DNA of 64,000 bases from Fomes fomentarius (lineage: Eukaryota; Basidiomycota; Agaricomycetes; Polyporales; Polyporaceae), in contig JABYQN010000007.1 in the NCBI GenBank assembly GCA_022606135.1, forward strand, positions 2,232,001-2,296,000, given 5' to 3'. Positions within the stretch are counted from its first letter, which is position 1; each line of letters opens with the position of its first letter. A program made the translations under genes and the position numbers. Under the pieces are notes generated by a model, which ran no database searches, was not told where the DNA came from, and worked only from the letters and a program-made list of their open reading frames with translations. Of this stretch, positions 46,614-57,920 are shown piece by piece.

Positions 46614-48146
46614 AGCGCTCGATCTTATAGAGAAGAAATATTGAGCGCGATGAGGAGAACTCGTGATAGACTGCTCAATCACGGATGATGAGAATAGAGG
46701 CGAGTCCGAGGAGGGAACTTTATAGTACTTCATCTCCGCTGGAACTCAACATCGCAAATTCGCAATGCGCACAGGACCGGCAGTGCAAGTCAAATACAGA
46801 AGCCAACGCTAGTGCATAGCATTACACCCTTTTGGTTAGACTGAGAAGGAATATCGTAACACCTTGACGTCGCAGCCTGCCACTTACAGCGTGTCATGGA
46901 GTTATCTCATACCAGTGATTGACTGTAAGAGTTTCAGCACGATGACCATCAGAGACACAGCATGAACCTGCTGAGACAAGACCCCGTACGCAATGCATGT
47001 CGGCGTGGGAGACAACACTCACAGGCGTTATTCAGTCTCCGTCTAATACTCGGGGGCTACGTCCTGTAGTCTTCTTGAAGTCGGCGATACATTCGGTCTC
47101 AATAAAGGTCAAACCGCGATGCGCAAGATGCCGAATGTATGCGTATGTCCTGGGTCCTGACCACACTCTATTGATATAGTTAGCTTCTGAGTTCGGAGGG
47201 GAGATATAATTATTGTGTGGGCTGCGAAGATGGGTGGATGTTAGTAATAGGTCTGAAAGCTCGAGATCAAGTTGTTACTGGGGAGAGTAGCAGCAATTAC
47301 GACAATTTGCTTTGCACCTTGATCGCTGTAGAACGGAAGGAGGAGCAGAAGGCACATGGTGATCGTGGCGATCTGTGGTTACATGATAAGTTCGAAGTAC
47401 GTACCATTGACTCAACTGAAACCTCTACAGCGTTCAAGTCTCGGTCCAACCAGCACGATTCGACGGTCTACGGTCAAGCCACCCTAGCTCTGACGCATGG
47501 TAATCACTGACAACTTGTGGCACCAACCTTGAAAGACAGTGATCAGTCGTTAGCCTCAGACTTGCAAGTGCATAAATGAGCATGGGGTGACTTACGTGCA
47601 ATAGAGAGTTTCTGGGAGGACTATGACCGTCAAAAATTGCTGTATTTCGCCTACTGATGCATATGTTTCTAACATAAGTATGTAGCTGGAAATGAGGAAG
47701 GGTAGAAGCTGAACTCATTCCTCGGATCGGACGCCAATCAACTTGGATGGCGGATGAAAGAGCTGGATCAGACTCTAGGAGGCCGGATTAGTAGAGATCG
47801 GGGTGTTCACTCGAGGCGCTTAATCGAGGCATATACATAATAACAGAGTCGAAGGAACAGAAGATGCAAGACAAGGCGGTGCAAGGCTGTGAGGTATAGC
47901 CGCCAAGGTCCTCGTCTGCTGATGGAAAAGGGGCCTGTAGTTGATATCTTTACACCTGACAGTCATTCTCCAGTCATTGCTTGCGTATGTATCCTGATGT
48001 TGCCTCTGACAGACAACGCTATTCCTATGATATTGACGGCTCGAACCGCATTACAAACAGCCCATGAACAGTGGCTCGGAGTCACCACATCTGTTCATCT
48101 GTTTGAACAAGACTCCTGCACGATTGGCATCCCTTAGCCTTTAGTA
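46614..48146. other. intergenic, HET gene to GH20 gene
   Basis: TATA box of the HET gene at 46718-46725 (minus). No other gene or repeat recognised. Confidence 0.5.
46718..46725 (-). promoter_or_regulatory. TATA box of HET gene
   Basis: CTATAAAG on the minus strand, about 105 bp upstream of the ATG at 46611-46613. Confidence 0.55.
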
Positions 48147-50415
48147 TCATGAGTCGAGGTTGCACGCGCCGGGCCTCAAGGCACACCACATCGGCTGCAG
48201 CTGGATAGCCTTGATGCCCCTCTGCCTCATCCGGAATGCGACATCGTGCAGGCGTGGCAAGGCGGTGTTTCCATCGCCCCCCGGTCCAGACCAGAAGACC
48301 TCTGCAGAAGCCGCAGCGCGCGGCCAGACGATAGAGTCGAGATTCTCTGGGCCTGACTGCTCCGTCCACAACAGCTGCTGGCCTGGTTTCGACGAACGCG
48401 ACATTGAGAATGAGCTACGAGTGGTTGGACAGCAGGGTGAACGTACCGCCGAGTACGAGGTGCGCCTGTGACTCCGAGATGTTGGCCTGTGGGTCGAAGG
48501 TGTAGGCCTGTTACGCGAGGAGCGCATGGTCAGCGGTGATTAACATGCAATAGTCTCAAGCTGCCAGACCTTCTGCCACGTCTTGAAAGGGTCGCACCAG
48601 CTGTTTCTGCAGGCGGAGTTCAGTTGGCGACGCGTGACACCACCGGCGCAAGACCGTTTAATGCGTACCCTACATCGTCTCCGATCCACTCTCCAGCACC
48701 ACAATCCTACAGAACCGATAGTTAGACAACGCGCAAGAAAGAAGCAGGTTCAGCGTACCAAGTAGAAGTAATCAGAAGGACCGTGAACCACCCTGAAGTT
48801 CTTCGCCGCAACCTTCGCAGCATTCGCGGAGGATATCCAGACACTGAATCGGCGTCAGCAACGATCACACCGCGCGCACTTGTAGGCACAATGACGCACA
48901 TCACAACTGTTTCATTGGACAGAGTAACGTTATGTTCGAGGACCATCTCCTCCCAAACTGTAGGTGTCTTGCCCTGAGCTTGGAGCGCTGCATGTGTCTG
49001 TTGAGTGAAGACATCGAGCGCCTGCTCAATCGAACGCCCGCTCGTCTTCAGGTCGGCTTGAGTGTCCGCGTCTTGCGCGTAGCAGTTCAGGTTGAGCTCA
49101 TCTCCGCCAGTGCTCACTAGCGTCGACGGGAACATACGAGCGACAGCTGACAGAAGCTCAGTGGTGAAGTTGGTCGTTGCAGGCGATGCGAGGCGCAGCT
49201 GTCCAGAAGGCGGTTCTGCAGACGTGTGCGTCATGAGTTTCCCTGGAGAAGCGCGATAGGTGAAATAAACGCGAACCATTGGCGAAAGATGTCCACGGCG
49301 AGGCTTGAGGGCAGGCGATATGTTCCGGGTGAGCAGCGGATATGATTGCAGTGTGCCCAGGCGTGTCGATTTCCTACAGAGTACAGTCTCAGTGGGATAT
49401 GATTTCTAATGAGCAAGTTTTACTCACAACTAGGACGTCGATTCCTCGCTGAAAAGCTTGAATGAGCTAATACATTCAATGGTCGGAGATCACACACTCA
49501 CCGCCCCAGCATAGTCGACGATATTCTTGACATCGCTCGGAGTGTAGACCATCGACGCATCATATGCGCCTTTCTCCGCAAGCTCAGTGAAGCCAGGAAC
49601 CTGGAGAGGGAAGCTCTGACTGTCGGTGGCATGCCAATGGAATTGGCTCATCTAGATGTATGTCAGCTATATTGGATAGCCTTCTACTCTCCGTCATACC
49701 TTGACCATGCTCATGGCATCAAGCGTGCGCTTGATATCACTCACAGGGAAGCTGAATGACGTTGTTAACAGAGGCAGAATCCGCAACAAGTTGCCTGCCT
49801 ACAAGTTGCGAGATGTGTCCAGCATGAATCCTCGCCATGGCTGCCAGGTACTCAGTTAGACCGAACATGGAGAAACGTCGCGATGCCACTCACGTATGCT
49901 GGGGAGTCCGTAATCACAATGGGTGCCTCAACAGTGTACGTCTCGCCTGAAAACTGGTACCATAATTGTTCGAAGGTCGTAAGGCCACGATAGAGTCCCA
50001 GGGTTGAGTTGGCCGAAAGGGTCGCCGGCGAGCCATCAGCAGGGATGTCCAGAGCGTACTCCTCACTCCGTGCATCGATATCCCGTCTGGCCTCTTCGGT
50101 GATGCTGCGTACTGGAGCGCCTTGTACAAGCGACACGTGCAACGAGGGGAGCGTCTTTGCCCACTGAACCGCGCTACTGTCCGAAGACCCCCGACCAACG
50201 ACCAGACGGCCGAGCTTGTCGCCCTTGAGATGGGACTTGGTGCGCGAGACGGCGGCTTCGAGATCAGAAGGTGCGTTGTGGATGGTGAGGCGAATGTCGA
50301 AGTTCGGCGCGAGCTTCAGTGCAGACGTCCCAGTTGAGAGAGTGCGGGGAAGCGGCCAGAGACCGAACACCCCGCGAGCAGGCGCGAGTGCGAGCAGCAG
50401 AACAGCGAACCTCAT
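48147..50415 (-). CDS. GH20 beta-N-acetylhexosaminidase (copy 1)
   Basis: Removes terminal GlcNAc from chitin oligomers and glycans; secreted. Signal peptide: MRFAVLLLALAPARGVFG. The N-terminal zincin-like domain runs through DKLGRLVVGRGSSDSSAV to LSANSTLGLYRGLTTFEQLWY. The TIM barrel starts PWRGFMLDTSRN and FPVSDIKRTLDAMSMVK, then SQFHWHATDSQSFPLQVPGF, RGIDVLVEIDTPGHTAII and the catalytic pair in STGGDELNLNC (Asp-Glu). It ends LLWTEQSGPENLDSIVWPRAA and WCALRPGACNLDS, stop at 48147-48149. The frame can be kept to the end through at least ten introns, several absent from copy 2 (in DDVG/NSWC, TWQK/AYTF, VLGG/QQLLW and TVVI/VWISS). TATA-like ATATATTTAT lies on the minus strand near 50473-50486. 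Confidence 0.88.
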
Positions 50416-50970
50416 GGTGAACTTTGGGGATCAAGTTTGCAAGATCCGTGGACACGAGGAGAACTCCTGAGCGCATAAATATATGAATCAAAGCTTACAT
50501 CTGGAGACGGTCCGCCGTCTGGCACAACCTATTGGTTATGTCGAGAAGCGGCAACGACGACCACCTGACCGATACCGGGCGCACCGTCTTGCCAAAAATA
50601 CTATCGATACGCATGGTCGAGGACTAGAAGATTGCTTGAATGGTCCGACTTGCCCGTTTATCTGTCTTCGCGGTCGTACGTGCCTCGTACGTGCCCACAT
50701 GGCATTGGCATCCAACCTTCATGCAGCCGGCGGCGCGCATAGATAACGTGGTTGTGGGACATTTGAGGGCGAGGATGAGTCTGAATCAGAGGGGACTGGG
50801 TAACGTAATGGACGAATTCCCATCAAGAATGTAGAGAGGAGTGAGAAGCATGGTCATTTCATGGTCATGGATGTTGGAGGAAAGGTTGAGCTCGACGGCG
50901 CCTATTGGCCGAGAGAACTTCACCGCGACTGCGACGACTCGAACTACTACCGCTGGACCATCGACCAACC
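50416..50970. other. shared upstream region of two divergent genes
   Basis: Bidirectional promoter space between GH20 copy 1 (-) and the helical-repeat gene (+). No separate gene. Confidence 0.5.
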
Positions 50971-51843
50971 ATGCCTCCCAAACACTACCTCAGCAGCAAC
51001 TTCCGCGTTGCATTCGAGGAGTACTTTGGGCCCGAGCAGCAGCGCAACGCAGTTGACACTCTCCAAGGGCACATCGCGGAAGTGCGCGATGGGTCCGAGG
51101 CACAGCGACGTGAATTAGGCGTCCTGCGACCACAAGACACTACCTCGGAGCAGATCGACCAACGGCTGGCGGCTTACCTGGACAAGTGCTACTGGCAGCT
51201 CGCGCAGTTCTATCGTGTGAGTGTCGTGGACAGCTCTCGGCTGCTCTGTCCCTCACGAATCCCGTCCGGAAACAGCAAAGCAGAATGGTCTGACCTCGAG
51301 ACACGCAGTATTCCGTTCCATGTCGCATCGCGGAGGCGGAATCGTACCTGCGCCAAGTGCTGCGCTATGCACAAGAGACGGGTGCGAAGAGGGACGTGAC
51401 GCCTGAACTCTACCTGGCCGTCGCCATACACAAGGTCCCGGAGAAGGAACAGGAGGCCGTCTCGCTCTTCACGTCCGCGTTCCAACATCTCGACGAGAGC
51501 GGCATGCGCCCACCGGGCCCGCGATCGGAGCTGTGGGCTCGTGCAAGCTGGGCAAGATTACTGAGACGGTTGGATCGGGTGCAGGAGGCTCAGGCTCAAG
51601 AGCAAGCAATCTTGTAAGTCGGCATCTCATTCTCGTCATTTCTCATCAATCCGTGACCCATGTATTGTCCCTCTGTGTAGAGATTGGATCGTCTCGCACC
51701 CGCTTGTTCTACCCGCCTCCAAGCTGCGGGCACTCGTGAGTGAGGAGATGGACAGCGGGCCTCTGAACACCATAGTGGAGCATCCTGAAGTACTAGTCGC
51801 GATCGAAAGGGCTCGCGAACGCACCCGTGTTGCGAGGGCGTAG
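50971..51843 (+). CDS. small helical-repeat (TPR-like) hypothetical protein
   Basis: Three exons: 50971-51216, 51309-51613, 51681-51843; total 714 nt, 237 aa. MPPKHYLSSNFRVAFEEYF opens a helix-rich protein with pairs of helices such as RLAAYLDKCYWQLAQFYR, AESYLRQVLRYAQETG, ELYLAVAIHKVPEKEQEAV and ARASWARLLRRLDRVQEAQ, suggesting TPR-like repeats. No catalytic motif or signal peptide. A second in-frame acceptor at 51335 would remove nine residues. The upstream in-frame ATG at 50905 is possible, but the following MPPKHYLSS start looks more natural. I do not recognise the family. It is inserted between the two GH20 paralogues on the opposite strand. Confidence 0.65.
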
Positions 51844-52298
51844 CCATGAACCATACCGCTTCATGTTGCTAACACGTTGGATTGCATGGAAGAACTCGAA
51901 ATACACAATTTCTTGTTGTCTAAGTTGCCTACGAGACGAGTGGTGCTGCGAACGGAGGAGTGACAGTTCATGGGCAAAGATGTAAACACTCGAGTCCACT
52001 TTAACGCGCATGGGCGCATAAGAACGGTTATAACTTGGGTTTGGCAGACGTTTGACATTCATGACCCGTAGCACGCGCATACGTCACGATTTCTATGGCG
52101 CAATAGAACTATGGGTGCGAGAATCGTGTGCCGAACATCTTGTACTGGTTTGTCCCAGCGAAATTCAGATCGTCCAGGTCGCCTCGCTCCCAATAAATTA
52201 TCACAGTTTGATTAGCCCTATGCAGGCGATACACAGTACGATTACAAACGAATGGCATGTCATGTAACGACTGACGAGCTCTTACGAGCTTTTTGAAA
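51844..52298. other. intergenic between convergent genes
   Basis: Nothing recognised between the 3' ends of the helical-repeat gene and GH20 copy 2. Confidence 0.5.
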
Positions 52299-54349
52299 TT
52301 AAGCAGTGAGGTCGCACACGCCGTCCCGGAGAGCACACCACTCAGGCTGGAGCGCGATCGTCTTGATCCCGCGCTTGCGGAGGCGGTACGAGAGATCGTG
52401 CAGGCGGGGGAGTGCCTTCTGGATGTCGCCCCCAGGCCCGCTCCAGAACAGTTCCGCAGACGACGCCGCGCGGGGCCATACCGTCGTGTCGAGGTTCTCG
52501 GGGCCGGACTGCTCGGTCCAGAGCAGGTGCTGGCCGCCGAGGACGAGCTTGGCCTCGTCGTCCGTCAGGTTCGCGGTCGGGTTGAAGGAGTAGGACCGCT
52601 GCCAGGTCTTGAAGGGGTCGCACCAGCTGTTGCCCGCGGGGAAGTCGCCGACCCAGCCGCCGTGGCCGCAGTCCTGGGATATCTGTCAGAAAGGCGTCCA
52701 GAGTGAGGAAGTGCTGCACTCACGAGGTAGAAGTAGTCCGACGCGGCGTGGATGAGCTTGTGTCCCTTCTCGGCGACAGCCTTCACGTTCTCTGAGGATA
52801 TCCAGACGAGGACCTTTGTCTCGGGGTGCAGGGTGACGTTGTGAACGAGAACCATCTCTGAGAATTATTGTCAGCAGGGATATTCATCCGTCCATTCTAG
52901 TTCACTCACCCTCCCAAACGACCGGGGTCTTGCCCTTGTCGGTCAGAGCCTTGTGCGTCACCTGGGTGAAGGTGTCGAGAGCCTCCTCGAGAGTACGGCC
53001 GGACTTCTGGAGCGCAGCCTGGGTGGGCTCGTCGATGTCGTAGCAGTTCGTATTCAGCTCATCACCACCGGTACTAAGGAGCGTGGAGGGGAATAACTTG
53101 GTCAGTGCGGTGAACAGGTCCGCGACGTAGTTCGTCACGGTCGTGTCCGCAAAGCGCAGCTGGCCAGCGGGCGGCTCTGTTACAGGTGCATCAGCGGCTT
53201 GGAAATGACACTGCAGGGAGATGCTAGGCGTACCGTTGGCATAAGTAGCCCATGGAGTCGCACCAGGGCATGCGATGAAGTCTGGGTGCGTCTCGGCGAT
53301 AATGGCGGTATGTCCGGGCGTGTCGACCTCCACCATCACGTCAATTCCGCGCTGCGGTCACGAATTCAAAATCAACCGTAGAACTCATATGAATGAATAA
53401 CATCCTACTGCGCCGGCATAAGCAATGATGTCCTTGACATCCTTGGGCGTGTAGACAGCGTCTGCCGAGTACGCGCCCTTGGCGGAGAGGTCGGTGAAGC
53501 CGGGAATCTGGAGCGGGAAGCTCTGGCTGTCGACGACGTGCCAGTGGAACTGGTTGAGCTACAAGAAGGTGACTCTCAGTACGGAAGTATTGTGCTTGGA
53601 TACGCAGGAACATACCTTGACCGCACTCATGCCATCCAGCGTGCGCTTAATGTCCGAAACTGGGAAACTACACAGGTCTTCGTTATCCTCCATGTTCTCA
53701 ACCGCATACACACACTCGAAGCGTCCAATGATACTCACTAGTTGCGCGCCGTGTCGAGCATGAAACCGCGGTAAGGCTGGGAGAGCGTTCATAGCCGAGC
53801 AGGAAGTAGAGCAGGGCAAGCACGTACGTATGCCGGAGAGTCCTCAATTTTGACGGGTGCGCTGACGGTGTACGTCGTGTCCTTGTGGTTGTACCACAGC
53901 TGCGTGAACGTCGTCAAGCCGCGGTAGAGACCGAGCGTCGAGTTCGCGGTCAGCGTCGCGGGCGAGCCATCGGAGGGGACGGTCAGCTGGTAAGCCTCAT
54001 CTCGGTCCTCGGGAGCCTTCTGGGCCTCGCTCGTGATCGTCTTGAACGAGCCGTTCTCGAGCTTGAGCGTGAGCTTGGAGAGCGTCTTGGCTTTGGAGAA
54101 CGTCGACGCGTCCGACGAGCCGCGGCCAACAACGAGACGGCCGAGCTTGTCCTTGGCCAGCTGGCTCTCGGTGCGGTAGACGGCGTCCCAGAGGTCATTG
54201 GGCACTCCGTGGCCGGACACGGTGATCTGGAAGTTCTTCGAAAGGCGGAGGGTGTCGCTGCCGGTCTGAATGTTGCGAGGCTGGGGCCAGAGAGCGGCGG
54301 CAGGCTGGCAAGCTACCGCAACGAGTGCCGCAAGTGCAAGGAATTTCAT
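52299..54349 (-). CDS. GH20 beta-N-acetylhexosaminidase (copy 2)
   Basis: Paralogue of copy 1 with the same layout. Signal peptide MKFLALAALVAVACQPAAA, then LWPQPRNIQTGSDTLRLS, DKLGRLVVGRGSSDASTF and STLGLYRGLTTFTQLWY. The barrel has PYRGFMLDTARN, NQFHWHVVDSQSFPLQIPGF, RGIDVMVEVDTPGHTAII, the catalytic Asp-Glu in STGGDELNTNC, then NSWCDPFKTWQRSYSF, LLWTEQSGPENLDTTVWPRAA and WCALRDGVCDLTA, stop at 52299-52301. First exon 53828-54349 (174 codons). Fewer introns than copy 1 in the last third, but one it lacks (between VVWEG and MVLVHN). Likely role: chitin recycling in the wall or use of exogenous chitin. Confidence 0.9.
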
Positions 54350-55129
54350 GGTGGAGGAAAGGAAAGCTGAAACGAACGACGGGGATGGGGGGAAGCTCGG
54401 GGACCTCAAGGAAGAAAAGGACGACGTCTCTGGGGTTCGCGAGGTTCGTCGCGCGTCAGATATAACGTCCCCGACGCGGACCAAACACGCGGTAGCGCAC
54501 TACGCTTTGATCTCGAGGCGGCGGTGGTCGCATGATTCATGAGCCACGTTCTTCGTCGAGATCAGTGACTTCATGATCATGACCCGTATGGTACTTTCTC
54601 AAAGTTGTCAGGGACGAGTATGCTATCTGACAGTTGGGCGAGGTCATTTGACAGAAGAGCGAGGCAGTATGCTGCAGTATGGTCAAACGATGAGTTCAAG
54701 GTTCCGGCAAGAGGCCTCGGGGAGGGGTTTATGAAACGGAGATAGCATGCGTTCACACAGACTGTGCATGTGTTCGACGCCACCCACGGATAAGTATCCC
54801 GTCACGGTGCCATCCTGGCAACAGCCTTAATAACATGATAAGAAGTTTGATGATCTCTTGAGCAACACCGCAGTGCCCAGGCCCACAGGATCTCAGTACT
54901 CAGTCCTCACGAGAGCTGCCCCAAGTTGCACGCGATACCTCTCGAAGAAGTCAACTCACAAGCTAAGTAACACACGCACGTCGCAATCGAAAACCACACA
55001 TGAGAACGTCATATAGAAGACCGCGATACCTCAATTAGTAGGACACAGAACAGCCACCTCGCCTCGGAGGACCTCTATTGCCACCCAAATGACATACAGA
55101 TCTAGGTGCACCTCCCTGGACACACATGC
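54350..55129. other. intergenic, GH20 copy 2 to ENTH gene
   Basis: Promoter of GH20 copy 2 (a TATATC-type element near 54455 on the minus strand) and 3' flank of the ENTH gene; nothing else seen. Confidence 0.45.
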
Positions 55130-57184
55130 TTAGAACAGAAGATCATCCAGCCCATTCCCTGACGATGTCGAAGGTGCCGCGTTGGAAGTAGAAGTGGAGG
55201 ATCCGAAGGCATTAAAGGCGGCACCGGCGGGAGGCTTCCGCCCACCCCAGATTTGGGCTTGTGCCTTCTCCTTCTCTAGGTCCTTCATGCTCTTCTGCGG
55301 TGCTCCTGCAACGGACTTCCCAGCAGCACTGGAGGCCGAGCCCAGAGACATCGACCAGAGATCGTCAAAGGACGCCGCAGGCTTCTGCTGCTGCGTAGTA
55401 GCGCTGGGAGACGTGGTGGATGCGCGAGCAGGCAGCGAGGTGGGCGACAGGACGCCTTGGCTCGGAATAAGTGGGGCGCCCATCGGCGGTGGAGAAGCGA
55501 CTGCAGGCCGCATAACGTTTTGCAGAGGGTTCGGAGCCGGAGCAGCAGGAGGCGACGCGTACATCGGCCTCGCAGGAGCCGCGGTAGGATTTGTGGACAG
55601 CATGTTAAACAGGCCGTTGTTGACGGCCTGCGTCTGGTATGCCGGAGGTGTCAGCGGAGCGGCGGGCTGAGCAGCAAGCAATGGCGGGAAGGAAGTCGGA
55701 GCAGCAGGGGCAGTAGCTGACACAGCGAGGAAGGAGAGGTTGCTGGTAGGCGCGGCAGACGGCGGTGCGCTTTGGAAATCGTCGAAGTCATCGTCTGCAC
55801 CTGACTCGAGTGAGCACGGTAACGAGGAAGTTTTTGCTGATGGACTTACCAACTTGCAAAGTCTGAGCACCGAGCGCGGGCAAAGCCTTCTCCGTAGGGG
55901 CGGACACAGTGCTCCCGAACGCATCATCGTCCATGCCGAGGAGGTCTATCTCGGGTTCCTTCGGCTTCGGCGGTTCAGGGGCCGTAGGGAGGGTCGAAGA
56001 CCTTTGTGGTGCCGACGCGCGCGGTGACGAGGTGTGCTGAGATATCGAGTTCGACCGACGTGGCAGAATATCGTCATCTCCCGCGTCGTACTCTTGGAAG
56101 TTCCTGCGCGAGCTGGAGCCTCCGATTCCAGCACTGCTCGACCCGTAGTTGTCGTAATCTTGAAGCGACTGAGGAAACCACGATGCGAACACACAAAATG
56201 ACGAACTCACCACGGCCACTGTAGCTACCACCATCATATCCACCTCCACTGTAGCTGCTGCTGCCTCCTCCATAGCCCAGACTCTCGCTGCCGAAGCCGC
56301 CGTACCGACCACCACCAGAACTAAAGCTCATGGGGTCGTTTCCAGTGCCGGTGTACTTGTGCTTGTTCGCCTTTGCCTTGCGCCTTTCTCCGCGTATTTT
56401 CTCGACGTCGCCCAAGAGCTCAACAAGCTCCTTCGACCGGTTTCGCACTGAATCTATCGTGAGCGGTCGGGAGCAGGGTACACGACATGTATATCATACC
56501 GTTGATACCCTGGTCTTTGCCCTTTTCGTCGACGTAGTAGAAGTTCCTCAGCATTTTGATCGTGCCGATGTGGGAGCGTGCATCATCAACTACCCTTTCG
56601 CTACCGTTCTTCACCAGATATTCCAGTAGTTGCAAGGCCTTCAGGAAGCTGATGAATAAACTCTTGTACTCTCAGAGGTCTGATGCAACACACCTTGTAG
56701 ATTTGTCGCCATTGACGTGCCTCCTTCTCCATAAAACGTGCATAGATAGCGGGCATGATCTCATTAAAGTTTTGGCTGGGTTGCCAGTGAGCAGGCCGAT
56801 CATGGCATATACTCAAGTCAAACTCACAAGTTGAAGGTGCTGCAAGACATGTAAGGGTTCTATAGACGGTCATGCTGAGTGTGAGGGGGCACGTACCCTT
56901 GGGCAATCTCTTGCATCAACGTTGAGCTCGCACCCCTGCGCAACTCAGTCATTTTCCCGTCGCGTCACACGTCCGCAAAACATACCATGGGTCGTCGTTG
57001 GTCGCCTCTCGGACTTTCCCTTCCATCTCGCTGACATTGAACACGACATTCTTGGCCTGGAAGCGGACAATGATGAGTTTGACCCACGCTTAGGCGACTC
57101 TCAGCGCACCTGGTTGTAGACCGACTTGATGTCGTACATGGTGATTTGAGACAGGGCATTTCCGAGCGACTCAAGGCGGTCCAT
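55130..57184 (-). CDS. ENT3: ENTH-domain clathrin adaptor, Ent3/epsinR-like
   Basis: Adaptor for clathrin vesicles between trans-Golgi and endosomes. The ENTH domain is built from short exons: MDRLESLGNALSQITMYDIK, AKNVVFNVSEMEGKVREAT, NDDPWGASSTLMQEIAQGT, FNEIMPAIYARFMEKEARQW, LQLLEYLVKNGSERVVDDAR and LRNFYYVDEKGKDQGINGVR, then RSKELVELLGDVEKIRGERR. The basic residues near the N-terminus and RERRK region fit lipid binding. A Gly/Ser/Tyr-rich linker follows, then EIDLLGMDDDAF (clathrin-box-like LLGMD) and DDDFDDFQS, the acidic Phe motif that binds gamma-ear domains of AP-1/GGA in Ent3-type proteins. The Ala/Pro-rich tail ends GNGLDDLLF. All joins keep frame. Confidence 0.92.
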
Positions 57185-57920
57185 GGAGGGCGATGAGCAG
57201 AGCGGTTGGTAGACGAGTTTAGTGGACGTGGACGACGATGATGACGGTGCTCGACGCCCAGTGGTATCGAGTGTCACTGTCACTGTGACCGACTGTGCGC
57301 TGGTGATTGATGTCTAGTGACGGGCGCTTCATATCGGACTTACCTGTCGTTACGCATCAATCTTTTTGTTGACCGTCACGCTCATTGCCCTTTCAACATC
57401 TGATTACTCATGCTATCGTGGCTACTGAACGGATTATAGAACCTTCCACTACGATGTTTACCCAAAATCAATGTCCGATTCTAGTGACGTACCATGAGAA
57501 TGACATGCCGTGTGATATCCTTGTGGCTCAACTTGAACGTTTGAACCACCATCATGCATGTTCTACGCCGCCTTGTGTGCGCAGATTAACACATTTACAT
57601 CCATCTGAGTGCCTGTCCTAGAAAATCCCGGCCAAGTCCCACCCGGTGAATATGAATCCCCTCATCCCGATATGGGATCCTCCTGTGCGGGAGGGGAAGA
57701 ACTCGGTCAGGTCGGATGGTTCTGAATCTGATGACATTTCCTTCCCTCGCCTAGATATAAGTACTAGTATTCTCACTGCTCCGAGATAACGCGAACACTG
57801 TCGATGACTTTCACGACCTTTACGACCCACGACAGTGAACACTGGTGAGTCTTGCAGTCGAAGGCAGTCAATCAGCCATGGAGGACTCGATGAGTTGACT
57901 GAATATATGCGCGCGCAGAC
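57185..57920. other. shared upstream region, ENTH gene and Ser-rich gene
   Basis: Divergent promoter space. No gene or repeat recognised. Confidence 0.5.
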
